Assembly: GCF_014279595.1 (NCBI RefSeq)
Contig: NZ_CP047943.1
Location: forward strand, 1-64,000
Length of the DNA: 64,000 nt
Reading direction: 5' to 3'
DNA from: Synechococcus sp. RS9909
Lineage (GTDB): Bacteria; Cyanobacteriota; Cyanobacteriia; PCC-6307; Cyanobiaceae
Part shown: one piece after another, positions 19,110 through 28,750 of the stretch
Layout of the letters: each line of letters begins with the position of its first letter
How positions within the stretch are numbered: position 1 is the first letter of the stretch
The notes under the pieces: generated by a model
What the model saw: the letters and a program-made list of their open reading frames with translations, nothing else
What the model was told of the DNA's origin: nothing
Database searches by the model: none
Translations under genes and position numbers: made by a program

Positions 19110-20349
19110 CCTGATCGTGGTTGGGGGTGGTCCCGCTGGTTATCTGGCGGCGATCACGGCGGCGGAGCTGGGGCTGGAGCGGGTTGCGGTGCTGGAGGCC
19201 ACGCCCGAGCCGCTCACCAAGGTGCGTCTCAGCGGTGGTGGGCGCTGCAATGTCACCCATGCCTGCTGGGATCCGACAGATCTGGTGCGCCATTACCCGC
19301 GTGGAAGTCGGCCGTTGCGTGGCCCGTTCAGTCGTTTTGCCTGTGGCGATGCGGTGGCCTGGTTTTCGGAGCGCGGCCTCGAGCTGGTGGAGGAGGCCGA
19401 CGGCCGGATGTTTCCCCGCGCTAATCGTTCCGATGCGGTGATTCAGTGCCTGCAACGGGCGTCCCGGGACGCCGGTGTGCAGCTGCACACCGGATCACCG
19501 GTGCGGGGGCTGGTGCGCTGTGCCGATGGCTTTCAGCTGGAGGGTGCCGGTCGGCCGTCCCTGCCCCGTTCGTCCTGGCAGGCCCGACGCGTGCTCCTCG
19601 CCACCGGTGGGCATCCCAGTGGCCGCAAGCTGGCTGCTGGCCTCGGTCACCGGATCATTGCGCCCCTGCCGTCCCTGTTCACGCTGGCCCTCGACGCCGC
19701 CGGCTTGACGGCCTGTTCCGGCGTCGCCCTCGATAATGTGGAGCTGCAGCTCAGCCTCCCTGGCGGACGCTGGCAGCAGCACGGCAGGGTGTTGATCACC
19801 CACTGGGGATTGAGCGGGCCGGCGACGTTGCGCCTCACGGCTTTTGCGGCTCGGGCGCTCCATGCCGAGCGTTATCGCGGTGTTCTCACCGTGCGCTGGC
19901 TGGGCGGGTTGAGCCCCGAGCGGGGGGTGGCGGTTGTGCGAGCGCTCCGCCATGACCAGGCCCGACGCACCCTTGCCGCGGCCAGGCCCTGCTCCGATCG
20001 CCTGCCCCGTCGGCTCTGGTTGGCCCTATTGGAGCAGGTGGGGGCGGATCCTCAGCGCCGTTGGGCGGATTGCCCCGCCGCCTGGGAACGGGCTCTGGCG
20101 CAGGCGCTCACCGGCAGCAACTACAGCATTCGTGGTCGTGGACCGTTCGGTGAAGAATTCGTCACCGCCGGTGGCGTCGATCTGGGTGACGTGAATCTGG
20201 CCACGATGGAAAGTCGTGTGGTGCCCGGGCTGCATTTCGCCGGAGAGCTGCTCGACGTGGATGGCGTCACCGGCGGCTTCAATTTTCAACACTGCTGGAG
20301 CAGTGGCTGGTTGGCGGGTCAGGCGATCGCAGCAGCGCTCACTACTTGA
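19036..20349 (+). CDS. HI0933-family FAD-dependent oxidoreductase
   Basis: Flavoprotein of the HI0933/YhiN (BaiN-like) family; the substrate is unknown in most bacteria. 437 residues from the ATG at 19036. The Rossmann fold is at the start (LIVVGGGPAGYLAAITAAELG region), followed by KVRLSGGGRCNVTHA, a family signature, then LATGGHPSGRKLA. The C-terminus has VTAGGVDLGDVNLATMESR, PGLHFAGELLDVDGVTGGFN and CWSSGWLAG, also diagnostic. The start lies 74 bases inside msrB; there is no later ATG, GTG or TTG before the first beta strand, so the overlap seems real. The 3' end overlaps the convergent pilC by 8 bases. Confidence 0.92.
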   Translation: MTAQSPQESATATTASPCGSSRLHDLIVVGGGPAGYLAAITAAELGLERVAVLEATPEPLTKVRLSGGGRCNVTHACWDPTDLVRHYPRGSRPLRGPFSRFACGDAVAWFSERGLELVEEADGRMFPRANRSDAVIQCLQRASRDAGVQLHTGSPVRGLVRCADGFQLEGAGRPSLPRSSWQARRVLLATGGHPSGRKLAAGLGHRIIAPLPSLFTLALDAAGLTACSGVALDNVELQLSLPGGRWQQHGRVLITHWGLSGPATLRLTAFAARALHAERYRGVLTVRWLGGLSPERGVAVVRALRHDQARRTLAAARPCSDRLPRRLWLALLEQVGADPQRRWADCPAAWERALAQALTGSNYSIRGRGPFGEEFVTAGGVDLGDVNLATMESRVVPGLHFAGELLDVDGVTGGFNFQHCWSSGWLAGQAIAAALTT

Positions 20350-21598
20350 TCTGGTCGAAGACCGTGAACATCGGCAGATACATCGCCAGCAGAATCGAGC
20401 CGACAATGCCACCCACCACCACGATCATCGCTGGCTCGAGCATCGAGGTGAGCGCTTTCACCGAGGCCGTCACTTCATCTTCGTAGAAGTCGGCCACTTT
20501 GCTGAGCATCTGATCCATCTCTCCCGTTTCTTCGCCGATGGCGAGCATGCTCAGGGCCATCTCGGGCAGCACGTTCTGGCGAATCAGGGCAGCACTGAGC
20601 AGCACGCCTTCCTGCACGAGGCCACGGGAAGCGAGGATCGCATCGGAAATGATCGAATTGCCGGCTGTGTCGCTGGAAATCTCCAGCGACATCAGGATCG
20701 GCACACCGGCACGGGTGAGGGAACTGAAGATCCGGCAGAACTGTGCTGTGGCGGTTTTCATGATCAGATCGCCGAACAGGGGCAGGCGCAGCAGCAGACG
20801 GTCGATCGCGCGTCGTCCCTTGGCGGTGGCGTAATACCGGCTCAGCATCCACAACGCCATCAGCATCACGCCAGCGAGCAGCAAGGACAAGGGTGAACGC
20901 AGCAGCTCGCTGAGATCCACCATCAACTGGGTGAACAGGGGCAGTTCAGCCCCGAGGTCCTTGAAAATGCCGGCGAAGGTGGGAATCAGAAAGATCGTCA
21001 TCCCCAGGAAGACGAGAATCGCGATCACCAGCACGGCCACGGGGTATCCCAGGGCTCCTTTGATCTGGTTCTGGAGTCGGGCGTTGTCTTCCAGCAGCTT
21101 GGCCAGCCGTTTGAGGGATTCGTCGAGCACCCCACCGGCTTCACCGGCCTCCACCATGGCGATGCTCAATGGGTCGAACACCTTGGGCCACTGGCGCATG
21201 GCCGCCCCCATGGCTGTGCCCTGGTTCACTTCAAGGCTGATCTGCAGCAAGGCCCGTTTGAACATCGGCAGGCGCTGCTGACGGGCCATCAGATCGAGGC
21301 TGCGCACGATTGGCACGCCTGCATCCACCAGGGCTGCCAGCTTGCTGGCAAACACCGCTTTGTCTTTCACCCCCGGGGCTTTTTCCAGGGCTGCGTTCCA
21401 ATCGATGGAGAGCCATGAGCGTGAGCCAGCCCCAGTGCGCGGGCTGTCGCCCGTGGCGCTTGGGTCCGCCACCAGGCTGTTGGCGCGGATGCCGCGACGG
21501 CGCAGCAGCTTGCGGGCGCTGGTGACGTCTTTGGCCTGAATGCGAATGCTGCGGTTGTCGCCGGCAGGACCGCTGTAGGTGGCAACAAAACTGGCCAT
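20342..21598 (-). CDS. pilC: Type IV pilus inner-membrane platform protein
   Basis: Polytopic protein that couples the pilus motors to pilin assembly. The 418-residue product has two GspF-type repeats: KAVFASKLAALVDAGVPIVRSL with AMVEAGEAGGVLDESL in the first, and TAQFCRIFSSLTRAGVPILM with ALSMLAIGEETGEMDQML in the second, each followed by hydrophobic helices (VAVLVIAILVFLGMTIFLIP; MIVVVGGIVGSILLAMYLP). It is the last gene of the pilB-pilT-pilC set, 12 bases after pilT. The length and ending (MYLPMFTVFDQIK) are typical. Confidence 0.96.
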   Translation of the reverse strand: MASFVATYSGPAGDNRSIRIQAKDVTSARKLLRRRGIRANSLVADPSATGDSPRTGAGSRSWLSIDWNAALEKAPGVKDKAVFASKLAALVDAGVPIVRSLDLMARQQRLPMFKRALLQISLEVNQGTAMGAAMRQWPKVFDPLSIAMVEAGEAGGVLDESLKRLAKLLEDNARLQNQIKGALGYPVAVLVIAILVFLGMTIFLIPTFAGIFKDLGAELPLFTQLMVDLSELLRSPLSLLLAGVMLMALWMLSRYYATAKGRRAIDRLLLRLPLFGDLIMKTATAQFCRIFSSLTRAGVPILMSLEISSDTAGNSIISDAILASRGLVQEGVLLSAALIRQNVLPEMALSMLAIGEETGEMDQMLSKVADFYEDEVTASVKALTSMLEPAMIVVVGGIVGSILLAMYLPMFTVFDQIK

Positions 21599-21610
21599 GG
21601 CTCAGCCGGA

Positions 21611-22687
21611 TCAGGATCCGCCCAGCAAGCGGTCCAGTTCACCCGGTTTGCCCGCTTTGGCCATGGCCTCATCCCGGCTGATGCTGCCGGCCGTCACCAG
21701 ATCGGCCAGGGCCCGCTCGAGGGTCTGCATGCCCAGATCCGCACCGGTTTGCAGCTGGGAATAGAGCTGGGCGGTTTTGCCTTCACGGATCAGGTTGGCG
21801 ATCGCCGCTGTGTTGATCAGAATTTCCTGGGCCATCACCCGGCCGAATTGCCCCGGTTTCGGATCGAGCCGACGGCAGAGGGTCTGGGCGAAAACGGCCA
21901 CCAGGCTGCCGGAGAGTTGCACCCGGATCTGGGTTTGCTGGCCGGGAGGGAACACATCCACCATCCGATCCACCGTCTGGGCGGCGGAACTGGTGTGCAG
22001 GGTTCCAAACACCAGATGACCGGTTTCCGCTGCGGTGATCGCCAGCTGGATCGTTTCGAGATCGCGCATTTCACCCACCAGGATCACGTCCGGGTCTTCG
22101 CGCAAGGCGGCGCGCAGTGCATTGGCAAAGCTGCGGGTGTCTTCATTGAGCTGGCGCTGGTGCACCATGCTGCGGTCGCTGCGATACACGAACTCGATCG
22201 GGTCTTCGATCGTGAGGATGTGTTCGCTGCGGCTGTGGTTGATGTGGTCGAGCAGGGCGGCGAGGGTGGTGGTTTTGCCCGATCCAGTCGGTCCGGTCAC
22301 CAGCACCAGGCCCCGCGGTCGGGCACAGGTGTCCACCACCACCGGCGGCAGCTCCAGCGAGGCGATGCTGGGGATCGTGTTGCCCAGGGCCCGCAGGCAG
22401 GCGGCGTAGCTCCCCTTCTGCCGATACACGTTGACGCGGAAGCGGGCCACCCCCTTGAGGCCATAGGCGCAATCCAGCTCCCAGGTTTGCTCCAGGGTCT
22501 TGCGCTGGCTGTTGTTGAGCATCGAAAAGATCAGTCGGTTGCAGCTTTCTTCGCTGAGCGGCGATTCCGAGAGGGGGCGGAGCTGTCCGTTGAAGCGCCC
22601 ATAGGGCGGCTGCCCGCTGGCCAGATGCAGGTCGCTGCCGCTGCCCTGCACCAGCTGCTCCATCAGGTCTTCGATCATCAGCTCCAT
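21611..22687 (-). CDS. pilT: Type IV pilus retraction ATPase
   Basis: Hexameric ATPase that disassembles the pilus, powering twitching and DNA uptake. 358 residues. Walker A is [19 protein letters not shown] at residues 131-149, followed by the Asp box (ILTIEDPIEFVY), Walker B (DPDVILVGEMRD) and the His box (HLVFGTLHTSSAAQTVDRMVD region). The PilT-specific AIRNLIRE-like region is present as AIANLIREGKTAQLYSQLQ. The first ATG is at 22687; a second at 22678 is possible. It is 10 bases after the pilB stop, so one operon. Confidence 0.96.
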   Translation of the reverse strand: MELMIEDLMEQLVQGSGSDLHLASGQPPYGRFNGQLRPLSESPLSEESCNRLIFSMLNNSQRKTLEQTWELDCAYGLKGVARFRVNVYRQKGSYAACLRALGNTIPSIASLELPPVVVDTCARPRGLVLVTGPTGSGKTTTLAALLDHINHSRSEHILTIEDPIEFVYRSDRSMVHQRQLNEDTRSFANALRAALREDPDVILVGEMRDLETIQLAITAAETGHLVFGTLHTSSAAQTVDRMVDVFPPGQQTQIRVQLSGSLVAVFAQTLCRRLDPKPGQFGRVMAQEILINTAAIANLIREGKTAQLYSQLQTGADLGMQTLERALADLVTAGSISRDEAMAKAGKPGELDRLLGGS

Positions 22688-22697
22688 GGCGGGCGCC

Positions 22698-24335
22698 TCA
22701 CTGACGTGGGGTCAGACAGTACGGACATTCCAGCCAGCCTTCCTGCAGTCCGCCACCGCAGCCCTGGCAGGTGAGGCTGTGCAGGGCTCGGGCGCGGCGT
22801 TCCGATTCCAGACCGGCGTCGGTGAGGATCATCCGGCCCACTTCCTCCAGGGTCGTCTGGCCGCGGCGCACCAGCTCCAGGCTGTAGCCCAGCAGCGTCG
22901 TCATGCCGCTTTCCAGGGCGAGTCGCCGGATCACGTCGGTGGTGGCGCCACGGGCCACCGCCGTCGCCAGCTCCTCATTCATCCGCAGCACTTCGTAGAC
23001 CCCTATCCGGCCCCGATATCCACTGCCCTGGCAGTGGGGACAGGCCTGGCCGTCGCCATCGTGGTGATGGGCTCGCACAAAGCGCACATCCGCTTCGTTG
23101 TGGGTCATCAGTCCGAATCGCCCCAGTTCGCTGGCATCGGGCTGATAGCTCTCGCAGCAGTGGTGGCATACCTTGCGCAGCAGGCGTTGCGACACGATGC
23201 CGATTAGGGAGGCGCTGACCATGAACGGTTCCACCCCCATCTCGCTCAAGCGGGCGATGGCACTCGGTGCATCGTTGCAATGGAGTGTGGTCAGCACCAG
23301 GTGACCGGTGAGCGCCGCTTCGATCGCTGTCTTGGCGGTCTCCAGGTCGCGGGTTTCGCCCACCAGCAGCACATCCGGGTCCTGACGCATGAAGGCGCGC
23401 AGGGCGGTGCTGAAATCAAAGCCTTTGTCGCGGTTCACCTGGCACTGCGTGATGCCCGGCAGGGTGTATTCGATCGGATCTTCCACGGTGGAGATGTTGA
23501 TTCCCGGGTCGTTGCGCTCCGCCAGCAGGGAATACAGCGTGGTCGATTTTCCCGAGCCCGTCGGTCCGGTCACCAGGATCATCCCGAAGGGTTTGGCGCC
23601 GAGATTGCGCACCAGATCCAGGGCCGCCGGGTCGGTGATCAAGGTGTCCAGCCCCAGCTGGGTGGCGGAGCTGTCGAGCAGGCGCAGCACAATCTTTTCG
23701 CCGAAGCGGCTCGGCAGGCTGTTGACCCGGAAATCCACCGTGCGCTCCTGGAAGCGCCTGCGGATGCGGCCGTCCTGTGCCTGGCGGCGTTCGGCGATGT
23801 CCAGGTCGGCCATGATCTTGAAGCGGGAGGTCACGGCGGGCACTAACCGACTCGGCAACGGTTCGCTGTAGCTCTGCAGCACGCCGTCCTGTCGGAACCG
23901 CACCTGCAGGCCTGCCTGCTGCGGTTCCACATGAATGTCGCTGGCACCCAGTTGCAGGGCCTGCAGCAGGATCCGGTTCACCAGATTCACCACCGGTGAG
24001 GTTTCGGAATCCCTCAGGCTCTGCTCCAGATCTTCGTGCAGGCCCGCCAGTCGAGCGTTCTCGTCGGCGTCGTCCTCAAGCACTCCCTCCGGGTCGAACC
24101 CATCGAGCAGGGATGGCGCTGGGGTGTCGCGGCTGTCGTCGCGGCTGTCGTCGCGCCGGGCCAGGAGCGGTTGCAGCTGCTGGGTTAAATCCTTTCGGCG
24201 CATCGCCTCCTGCAGTTGCGCATCAGCGGCGGCATCGAGCCGCTCCGGCACAGGAACCTGAAGCAGCAGCTCCAGCTCCAGTCGCTGCTGGTGCCACGGG
24301 TTCTGTGCAGCGGCGGCAGGTGCGTGGACGGTCAA
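22698..24335 (-). CDS. pilB: Type IV pilus extension ATPase with C-terminal zinc ribbon
   Basis: GspE/PilB-family ATPase that drives pilus assembly. 545 residues; start TTG at 24335, with GGAG about 7 bases upstream. After a poorly conserved N-terminal 110 residues comes the N2 domain ([20 protein letters not shown]). The ATPase core has Walker A ([16 protein letters not shown], about 256-271), an Asp box, Walker B ([13 protein letters not shown]) and a zinc-binding set CHHC...CPHC. The final 25 residues add a second CxxC pair set (Cys523, 526, 537, 540), a zinc ribbon not needed in the standard PilB. First gene of the minus-strand pil operon. Confidence 0.95.
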   Translation of the reverse strand: MTVHAPAAAAQNPWHQQRLELELLLQVPVPERLDAAADAQLQEAMRRKDLTQQLQPLLARRDDSRDDSRDTPAPSLLDGFDPEGVLEDDADENARLAGLHEDLEQSLRDSETSPVVNLVNRILLQALQLGASDIHVEPQQAGLQVRFRQDGVLQSYSEPLPSRLVPAVTSRFKIMADLDIAERRQAQDGRIRRRFQERTVDFRVNSLPSRFGEKIVLRLLDSSATQLGLDTLITDPAALDLVRNLGAKPFGMILVTGPTGSGKSTTLYSLLAERNDPGINISTVEDPIEYTLPGITQCQVNRDKGFDFSTALRAFMRQDPDVLLVGETRDLETAKTAIEAALTGHLVLTTLHCNDAPSAIARLSEMGVEPFMVSASLIGIVSQRLLRKVCHHCCESYQPDASELGRFGLMTHNEADVRFVRAHHHDGDGQACPHCQGSGYRGRIGVYEVLRMNEELATAVARGATTDVIRRLALESGMTTLLGYSLELVRRGQTTLEEVGRMILTDAGLESERRARALHSLTCQGCGGGLQEGWLECPYCLTPRQ

Positions 24336-24411
24336 GCGTCACTCCGGGGCAGTGTCTGGAGCGGCAGGTGCGGGCTTCCGCCGCTTGTGGGAGGTGAGCC
24401 CCACCCATCAA

Positions 24412-24425
24412 CATGTTTAAACGTG
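24412..24425. promoter_or_regulatory. Near-perfect palindrome upstream of grpE
   Basis: CATGTTTAAACGTG reads the same on both strands except for one symmetric pair of positions (CATG versus CGTG ends). It lies 19 bases before the grpE ATG in a stretch that is less GC-rich than its surroundings. It could be a repressor site or chance; no known operator family is recognised, and it is not a CIRCE element. Confidence 0.25.
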
Positions 24426-24443
24426 AATCCGCTTTCGGTCAGC

Positions 24444-25178
24444 ATGAGTGGTGATCCCTCCTCCCCCGCGCAAGAGCCCGTCCGTGATGCGGCGCCTCAA
24501 GGCGAGGCCCAGGCATCGGTCGTCGAGCCTGCCGATGCCAACCCTGCGGCCGCGGAGCAAGCCGCTGCGAACCAATCCCCTGCTGACCAGCCCGCTGCGG
24601 ACAATGAGGCCAGGCTGGAACAGCTGGAGCGCGAGCACAGCACCCTCCGCGATGAGCACGAGACCCTGCGCAGTCAGTACATGCGCATCGCTGCCGATTT
24701 CGACAACTTCCGCAAGCGCCAGAGTCGCGATCAGGACGATCTCAAGCTTCAGATCACCTGCAGCACCCTGAGCGAGATCCTGCCGGTGGTCGACAACTTC
24801 GAGCGGGCGCGCCAGCAACTCAACCCGGAAAGTGAGGAGGCGCAGTCGCTGCATCGCAGCTACCAGGGTCTCTACAAACAGCTGGTGGATGTGCTCAAGC
24901 AGCTGGGCGTTGCGCCGATGCGGGTGGTGGGTCAGGAGTTCGACCCGACTCTGCATGAAGCGGTGCTGCGCGAACCGAGTGATGAGCACGGCGAAGATGT
25001 GGTGATCGAGGAGCTACAGCGCGGCTACCACCTGCAGGGCCGCGTGCTCCGCCACGCCATGGTGAAGGTCTCGATGGGTCCGGGTCCTCAGGTTCAGGCC
25101 GGCGCAACCTCGGCGACGGAGGCTTCGGCCGAGAGTGCTGAGCCGGAGGGCGGACAACCCGACCATGACCAGGCCTGA
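24444..25178 (+). CDS. grpE: Nucleotide exchange factor GrpE
   Basis: Co-chaperone that releases ADP from DnaK. 244 residues from the ATG at 24444 ([12 protein letters not shown]); an in-frame GTG at 24423 is an alternative. The first 55 residues are Ala/Pro/Gln-rich and likely disordered. A long coiled coil follows (residues about 55-110, [36 protein letters not shown]), then the beta domain with [20 protein letters not shown] and [17 protein letters not shown], the Prosite-type GrpE signature. dnaJ follows after 44 bases. Confidence 0.96.
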   Translation: MSGDPSSPAQEPVRDAAPQGEAQASVVEPADANPAAAEQAAANQSPADQPAADNEARLEQLEREHSTLRDEHETLRSQYMRIAADFDNFRKRQSRDQDDLKLQITCSTLSEILPVVDNFERARQQLNPESEEAQSLHRSYQGLYKQLVDVLKQLGVAPMRVVGQEFDPTLHEAVLREPSDEHGEDVVIEELQRGYHLQGRVLRHAMVKVSMGPGPQVQAGATSATEASAESAEPEGGQPDHDQA

Positions 25179-25222
25179 GGGGCACAAGTTGGCCCTTAGG
25201 GTGACGCAGGGATGACGAGCTG

Positions 25223-26350
25223 ATGGCCGATTACTACGAGATGCTCGGCGTCGGTAGAGACGCCGATGCCGACACGCTGAAGCGGGCCTATCGGCGTCTC
25301 GCTCGCCAGTATCACCCGGATGTGAACAAGGATCCCGGCGCGGAGGATCGCTTCAAGGAGATCGGGCGGGCCTACGAAGTGCTCAGCGATCCCCAGAGCC
25401 GTGCCCGCTACGACCAGTTCGGGGAAGCGGGGCTCGGTGGCGCTGCCGGCATGCCCGATATGGGCGACATGGGCGGCTTCGCCGACCTGTTCGAGACCTT
25501 CTTCAGTGGGTTCGGCGGTGCTGGCAGCGGTGGTCGGCAGCGGCGGCGTGGGCCCCAGCAGGGCGACGATCTGCGCTACGACCTCACCATTGACTTCGAA
25601 CAGGCTGTCTTCGGGCAGGAGCGGGAGATCCGGATTCCCCACCTCGAAACCTGCACCACCTGCAACGGCAGCGGCGCCAAAACCGGCAGTGGACCCACCA
25701 CCTGCACCACCTGTGGCGGCGTGGGTCAGGTGCGTCGCGCCACCCGCACCCCCTTCGGCAGTTTCACCCAGGTGGCGGAATGTCCCAGCTGCAATGGCAG
25801 CGGTCAGGTGATCGCCGATCCCTGCACCGCCTGTGGTGGTCAGGGGGTGCAGCAGGTGCGCAAGAAGCTGCGCATCAACATTCCTGCTGGAGTGGATACG
25901 GGCACCCGCCTGAGGGTCGCCGGTGAGGGCAACGCTGGCCTGCGGGGTGGTCCCGCCGGTGATCTGTATGTGTTTCTCACGGTCAAACCCCACCCCAGCC
26001 TTCGCCGGGATGGCCTCACCGTGCTCTCTGAGGTGAAGGTCAGTTATCTGCAGGCGATTCTCGGCGACACGATCGAAGTGGAAACCGTGGATGGGCCCGC
26101 CGATCTCGAGATTCCGGCAGGGACCCAACCCAATGCTGTGCTCACCCTCGAGAACAAGGGAATTCCCAAACTGGGCAACCCGGTGGCCCGCGGCAATCAA
26201 CGCATCAGCGTCACGGTGCAGCTGCCCACCCGACTCAATGACGATGAACGGCGTCTGCTTGAGGATCTGGCCGGTCACCACTCGGCCCGCGGTGAGCAAC
26301 ACCATCACCACAAGAGTGGCCTGTTCGCCCGCTTGTTCGGGCAACGCTGA
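25223..26350 (+). CDS. dnaJ: Chaperone DnaJ (type I Hsp40)
   Basis: Full-length type I J-protein, 375 residues. The J domain is at residues 1-70 with the HPD motif ([20 protein letters not shown]), then a Gly/Phe-rich linker. Four zinc-finger CxxCxGxG repeats follow: [32 protein letters not shown]. The C-terminal substrate domain includes [19 protein letters not shown]. The His cluster near the end (EQHHHHKSG) is unusual but outside known functional sites. It stands directly after grpE, with no dnaK in the window. Start ATG 25223. Confidence 0.97.
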   Translation: MADYYEMLGVGRDADADTLKRAYRRLARQYHPDVNKDPGAEDRFKEIGRAYEVLSDPQSRARYDQFGEAGLGGAAGMPDMGDMGGFADLFETFFSGFGGAGSGGRQRRRGPQQGDDLRYDLTIDFEQAVFGQEREIRIPHLETCTTCNGSGAKTGSGPTTCTTCGGVGQVRRATRTPFGSFTQVAECPSCNGSGQVIADPCTACGGQGVQQVRKKLRINIPAGVDTGTRLRVAGEGNAGLRGGPAGDLYVFLTVKPHPSLRRDGLTVLSEVKVSYLQAILGDTIEVETVDGPADLEIPAGTQPNAVLTLENKGIPKLGNPVARGNQRISVTVQLPTRLNDDERRLLEDLAGHHSARGEQHHHHKSGLFARLFGQR

Positions 26351-26352
26351 CC

Positions 26353-26595
26353 GTGGCGTCGTCTGGGGCCGATCAGAGCCTTGATCTGCGCGGCACGCCC
26401 TGTCCGGTCAATTTCATTCGTTGCCGCCTGGCCCTGGAGACGCTTCCGTGCGGCGCTCAGCTGCAGGTGACGCTCGACCGGGGTGAGCCGGAGGCGATGG
26501 TGCTTTCTGGTCTGCAGCAGGACGGTCACGCCGTCTCGGTGCTTCACACCGATGCGGATTGGTTGAAGATTGTGGTGACCCGTGGACCGGCCTGA
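26353..26595 (+). CDS. TusA/SirA-like sulfur-carrier family protein
   Basis: 80 residues, start GTG at 26353, two bases after the dnaJ stop. The fold signature is LDLRGTPCPVNFIRCRLALE, where the cysteine of the CP motif is the sulfur-carrying residue in TusA; here the motif is CPVNF instead of the canonical CPxPV/I. The rest fits the two-layer alpha/beta fold with LPCGAQLQVTLDRGEP. TusA family proteins shuttle sulfur in thiolation pathways; the specific partner is unknown here. Its end overlaps rsgA by 14 bases. Confidence 0.88.
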   Translation: MASSGADQSLDLRGTPCPVNFIRCRLALETLPCGAQLQVTLDRGEPEAMVLSGLQQDGHAVSVLHTDADWLKIVVTRGPA

Positions 26596-27484
26596 GCGCC
26601 AGCCCGGTGTGGTGGTGGCGCTGCAGGCCAATTACCTCGAGGTGGAGTTGGAGGGGGTTGGGTCGGGGCTGCGGCTTCTCTGCACCCGTCGCACCCGACT
26701 TGCCCATCGGGGTGCGGCGGTGCATGTGGGAGATCACGTGTGGGTGGAGGCGATCGATCGGCGCCAGGCCCGGGCGGTTGTGGCCTCGGTGGAACCGCGC
26801 AGCAGTTGGTTGGCACGACCGCCGGTGGCCAATGTCACCGCGGTGGTGGTGGTGCTGGCGGTGGAACAACCGGCTTTCGATCCCGACCAGGCCAGCCGGT
26901 TTCTGCTCACCGCCGAACAGACCGGCTTGGCGGTGCAGGTGCTGCTGAGCAAATCGGATCTGATCCCAGAGGAGCCGTTGCGCTTGCTGGTGCAGCGTCT
27001 GCAGGGCTGGGGTTATGGCGTGCTGCCGGTGTCGAGCCAGACCGGCATGGGCCTGGACACGCTGCGTTCCCAGCTGGCCTGCCAACCGCTGTCGGTGCTG
27101 TGCGGGCCTTCGGGGGTGGGCAAGAGTTCCCTGCTCAATGCCCTGATTCCTCAACTCGAACTCCGGGTCGGCGCGGTGTCTGGTCGGTTGCAACGGGGCC
27201 GTCACACCACCCGGCACGTGGAGTTACATCCCTTGGCTTCCGGAGCGCGGGTGGCTGACACACCCGGGTTCAACCGTCCGGAGTTGCCAGCCGATGCCCA
27301 TAACCTGGAGGTGCTGTTTCCGGAATTGCGTTCTCGGATCGCCCAGCACCCCTGCCGTTTCCGAGACTGTCTCCACCGGGATGAGCCCGGTTGCGGCGTG
27401 GATCGCGACTGGGATCGCTACCCCCTCTACCGGCGTGCCGTGGAGGACCTGCTGGCTCTCAGCCGCCCATCCCGGGGAGGTTGA
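26582..27484 (+). CDS. rsgA: Ribosome small-subunit biogenesis GTPase RsgA
   Basis: Circularly permuted GTPase that acts late in 30S subunit maturation. 300 residues from the GTG at 26582. There is an N-terminal OB fold ([15 protein letters not shown]...), then G4 [11 protein letters not shown]1 [15 protein letters not shown] and G3 [12 protein letters not shown] in permuted order, and a C-terminal zinc-binding set ([18 protein letters not shown]). The start overlaps the TusA-like gene by 14 bases and the 3' end overlaps convergent ybaB by 26 bases. Confidence 0.95.
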   Translation: MDRPERQPGVVVALQANYLEVELEGVGSGLRLLCTRRTRLAHRGAAVHVGDHVWVEAIDRRQARAVVASVEPRSSWLARPPVANVTAVVVVLAVEQPAFDPDQASRFLLTAEQTGLAVQVLLSKSDLIPEEPLRLLVQRLQGWGYGVLPVSSQTGMGLDTLRSQLACQPLSVLCGPSGVGKSSLLNALIPQLELRVGAVSGRLQRGRHTTRHVELHPLASGARVADTPGFNRPELPADAHNLEVLFPELRSRIAQHPCRFRDCLHRDEPGCGVDRDWDRYPLYRRAVEDLLALSRPSRGG

Positions 27485-27800
27485 GGTTGAGCCCACCGGT
27501 GAGCTCCTCCATGCGCTCTTTCATCGTGCCGGTGGAGCGTTCGTAGGCGGATTGCAGGGCGGCGAGCACAGCGGCTTCCGCAGCAGCCTGGCCTTCGGCG
27601 AGCAGGGCGGGGTCGAGACGCACCCGCAGGGGCTGTTGATTGCCCGAGAGCCAGATGCTGGCCCTGCCATCCTCAGAGCTCCCCTCGATTTCCATGGCAT
27701 CCAGTTCCTCCTGGAGCTTCTGGGCGTCCTGCTGGATCTGCTGGGCCTTCCGGAAGGCTTCCGTGAGCTGACCGAAATTGGGGAGTCCGAACCCTGCCAT
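27459..27800 (-). CDS. YbaB/EbfC nucleoid-associated protein
   Basis: 113-residue DNA-binding protein of the YbaB/EbfC family, a tweezer-like dimer. Features: [20 protein letters not shown], helix [20 protein letters not shown], then the beta-sheet core and a C-terminal helix ([20 protein letters not shown]). It ends in a short Gly-rich tail. In picocyanobacteria it is placed beside murB on the same strand, as here (32 bases downstream of murB). Confidence 0.93.
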   Translation of the reverse strand: MAGFGLPNFGQLTEAFRKAQQIQQDAQKLQEELDAMEIEGSSEDGRASIWLSGNQQPLRVRLDPALLAEGQAAAEAAVLAALQSAYERSTGTMKERMEELTGGLNLNLPGMGG

Positions 27801-27832
27801 GACGCGTTGGGAAGAACAGGCAGGTTACGCGG

Positions 27833-28750
27833 TCAGTGCGGAGTGGTTTCGGGGAAACCGAGTCGCTTCACCTCCGGGTGCAGATGGATGCCGTGATGCT
27901 TGGTCACGGTGGTCTGCACCAGTTCGATCAGGTCGCTGATCTGTTCGGCCGTGGCGTGGCCCAGGTTCACGATGAAATTGGCGTGCATCGGCGACACCTG
28001 GGCATCACCGATGCGCTGGCCTTTGAGCCCGAGCGCTTCGATCAGACGTCCGGCTTTCAACGGCTCCGGATTACGGAACACACTGCCGCAGCTTGGCCAC
28101 TGATAGGGCTGGGTTCCGGTGCGATGGCTGAGATTGCTGCTGGTGCGTTGGGTCAGCGCTGTCGGGTCGTGGCCGGGTTCCAGCTGGAAGTGACCCCGGA
28201 TCACCAGATGGTGACCGTTCTGCAGACGGCTGTGTCGATAGTCGAAGTCGAGGTCGTTGGGCTCAAGCCTGAGCCTGGCTCCGCAGGTGTCGCCATCGAG
28301 ACTGAGCACATCCACAGCCACCAATCGCTCGGCGGTGCAGCCCCCCTGGGCTCCGGCGTTCATCACAGCCGCTCCTCCCACGGTGCCAGGAATGCCCACC
28401 GCCCATTCCAGGCCGTGCAGGCCAGCGCGGGCCGCCCGCCGCGCCAGCGTCGGAATCGGTTCACCGGCCCAGGCGCTCACCGCTCCGCTGTCGGCATTGA
28501 GGTCACTGCCCTGCAGTTTGCGCAGGCAGAGCGTCAGTCCGGGCAGGCCGTCATCGTGGATCAACAGGTTGGAGCCCGCACCGATCACGCGGCAGGGGAG
28601 GCCTTCGTCCTGAGCCCACTGGAGCAGGGCATCGAGTTGCTCGTCGTGGGAGGGTTCCGCCAGCCATTCAGCTGGGCCACCCACCCGCCAGGTGGTGTAC
28701 TCAGCGAGCGAGACCTGACGCTTGAGCAGGCCGGACTCCACCAGCTGCAT
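27833..28750 (-). CDS. murB: UDP-N-acetylenolpyruvoylglucosamine reductase
   Basis: FAD enzyme completing UDP-MurNAc synthesis for peptidoglycan. About 305 residues from the ATG at 28750 ([12 protein letters not shown]), which overlaps the murC stop as TGATG; a longer GTG start at 28816 would add 22 residues inside murC. Landmarks: [15 protein letters not shown] (FAD domain), [33 protein letters not shown], and SCGSVFRNP with the active-site serine; the final [16 protein letters not shown] is typical of type II MurB. Confidence 0.95.
   Translation of the reverse strand: MQLVESGLLKRQVSLAEYTTWRVGGPAEWLAEPSHDEQLDALLQWAQDEGLPCRVIGAGSNLLIHDDGLPGLTLCLRKLQGSDLNADSGAVSAWAGEPIPTLARRAARAGLHGLEWAVGIPGTVGGAAVMNAGAQGGCTAERLVAVDVLSLDGDTCGARLRLEPNDLDFDYRHSRLQNGHHLVIRGHFQLEPGHDPTALTQRTSSNLSHRTGTQPYQWPSCGSVFRNPEPLKAGRLIEALGLKGQRIGDAQVSPMHANFIVNLGHATAEQISDLIELVQTTVTKHHGIHLHPEVKRLGFPETTPH

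Noticed and set aside
24216-24443. N-terminal extension of grpE through an upstream in-frame start
   Set aside because: It overlaps pilB on the other strand and lacks GrpE-like features; the ATG at 24444 starts the real protein.
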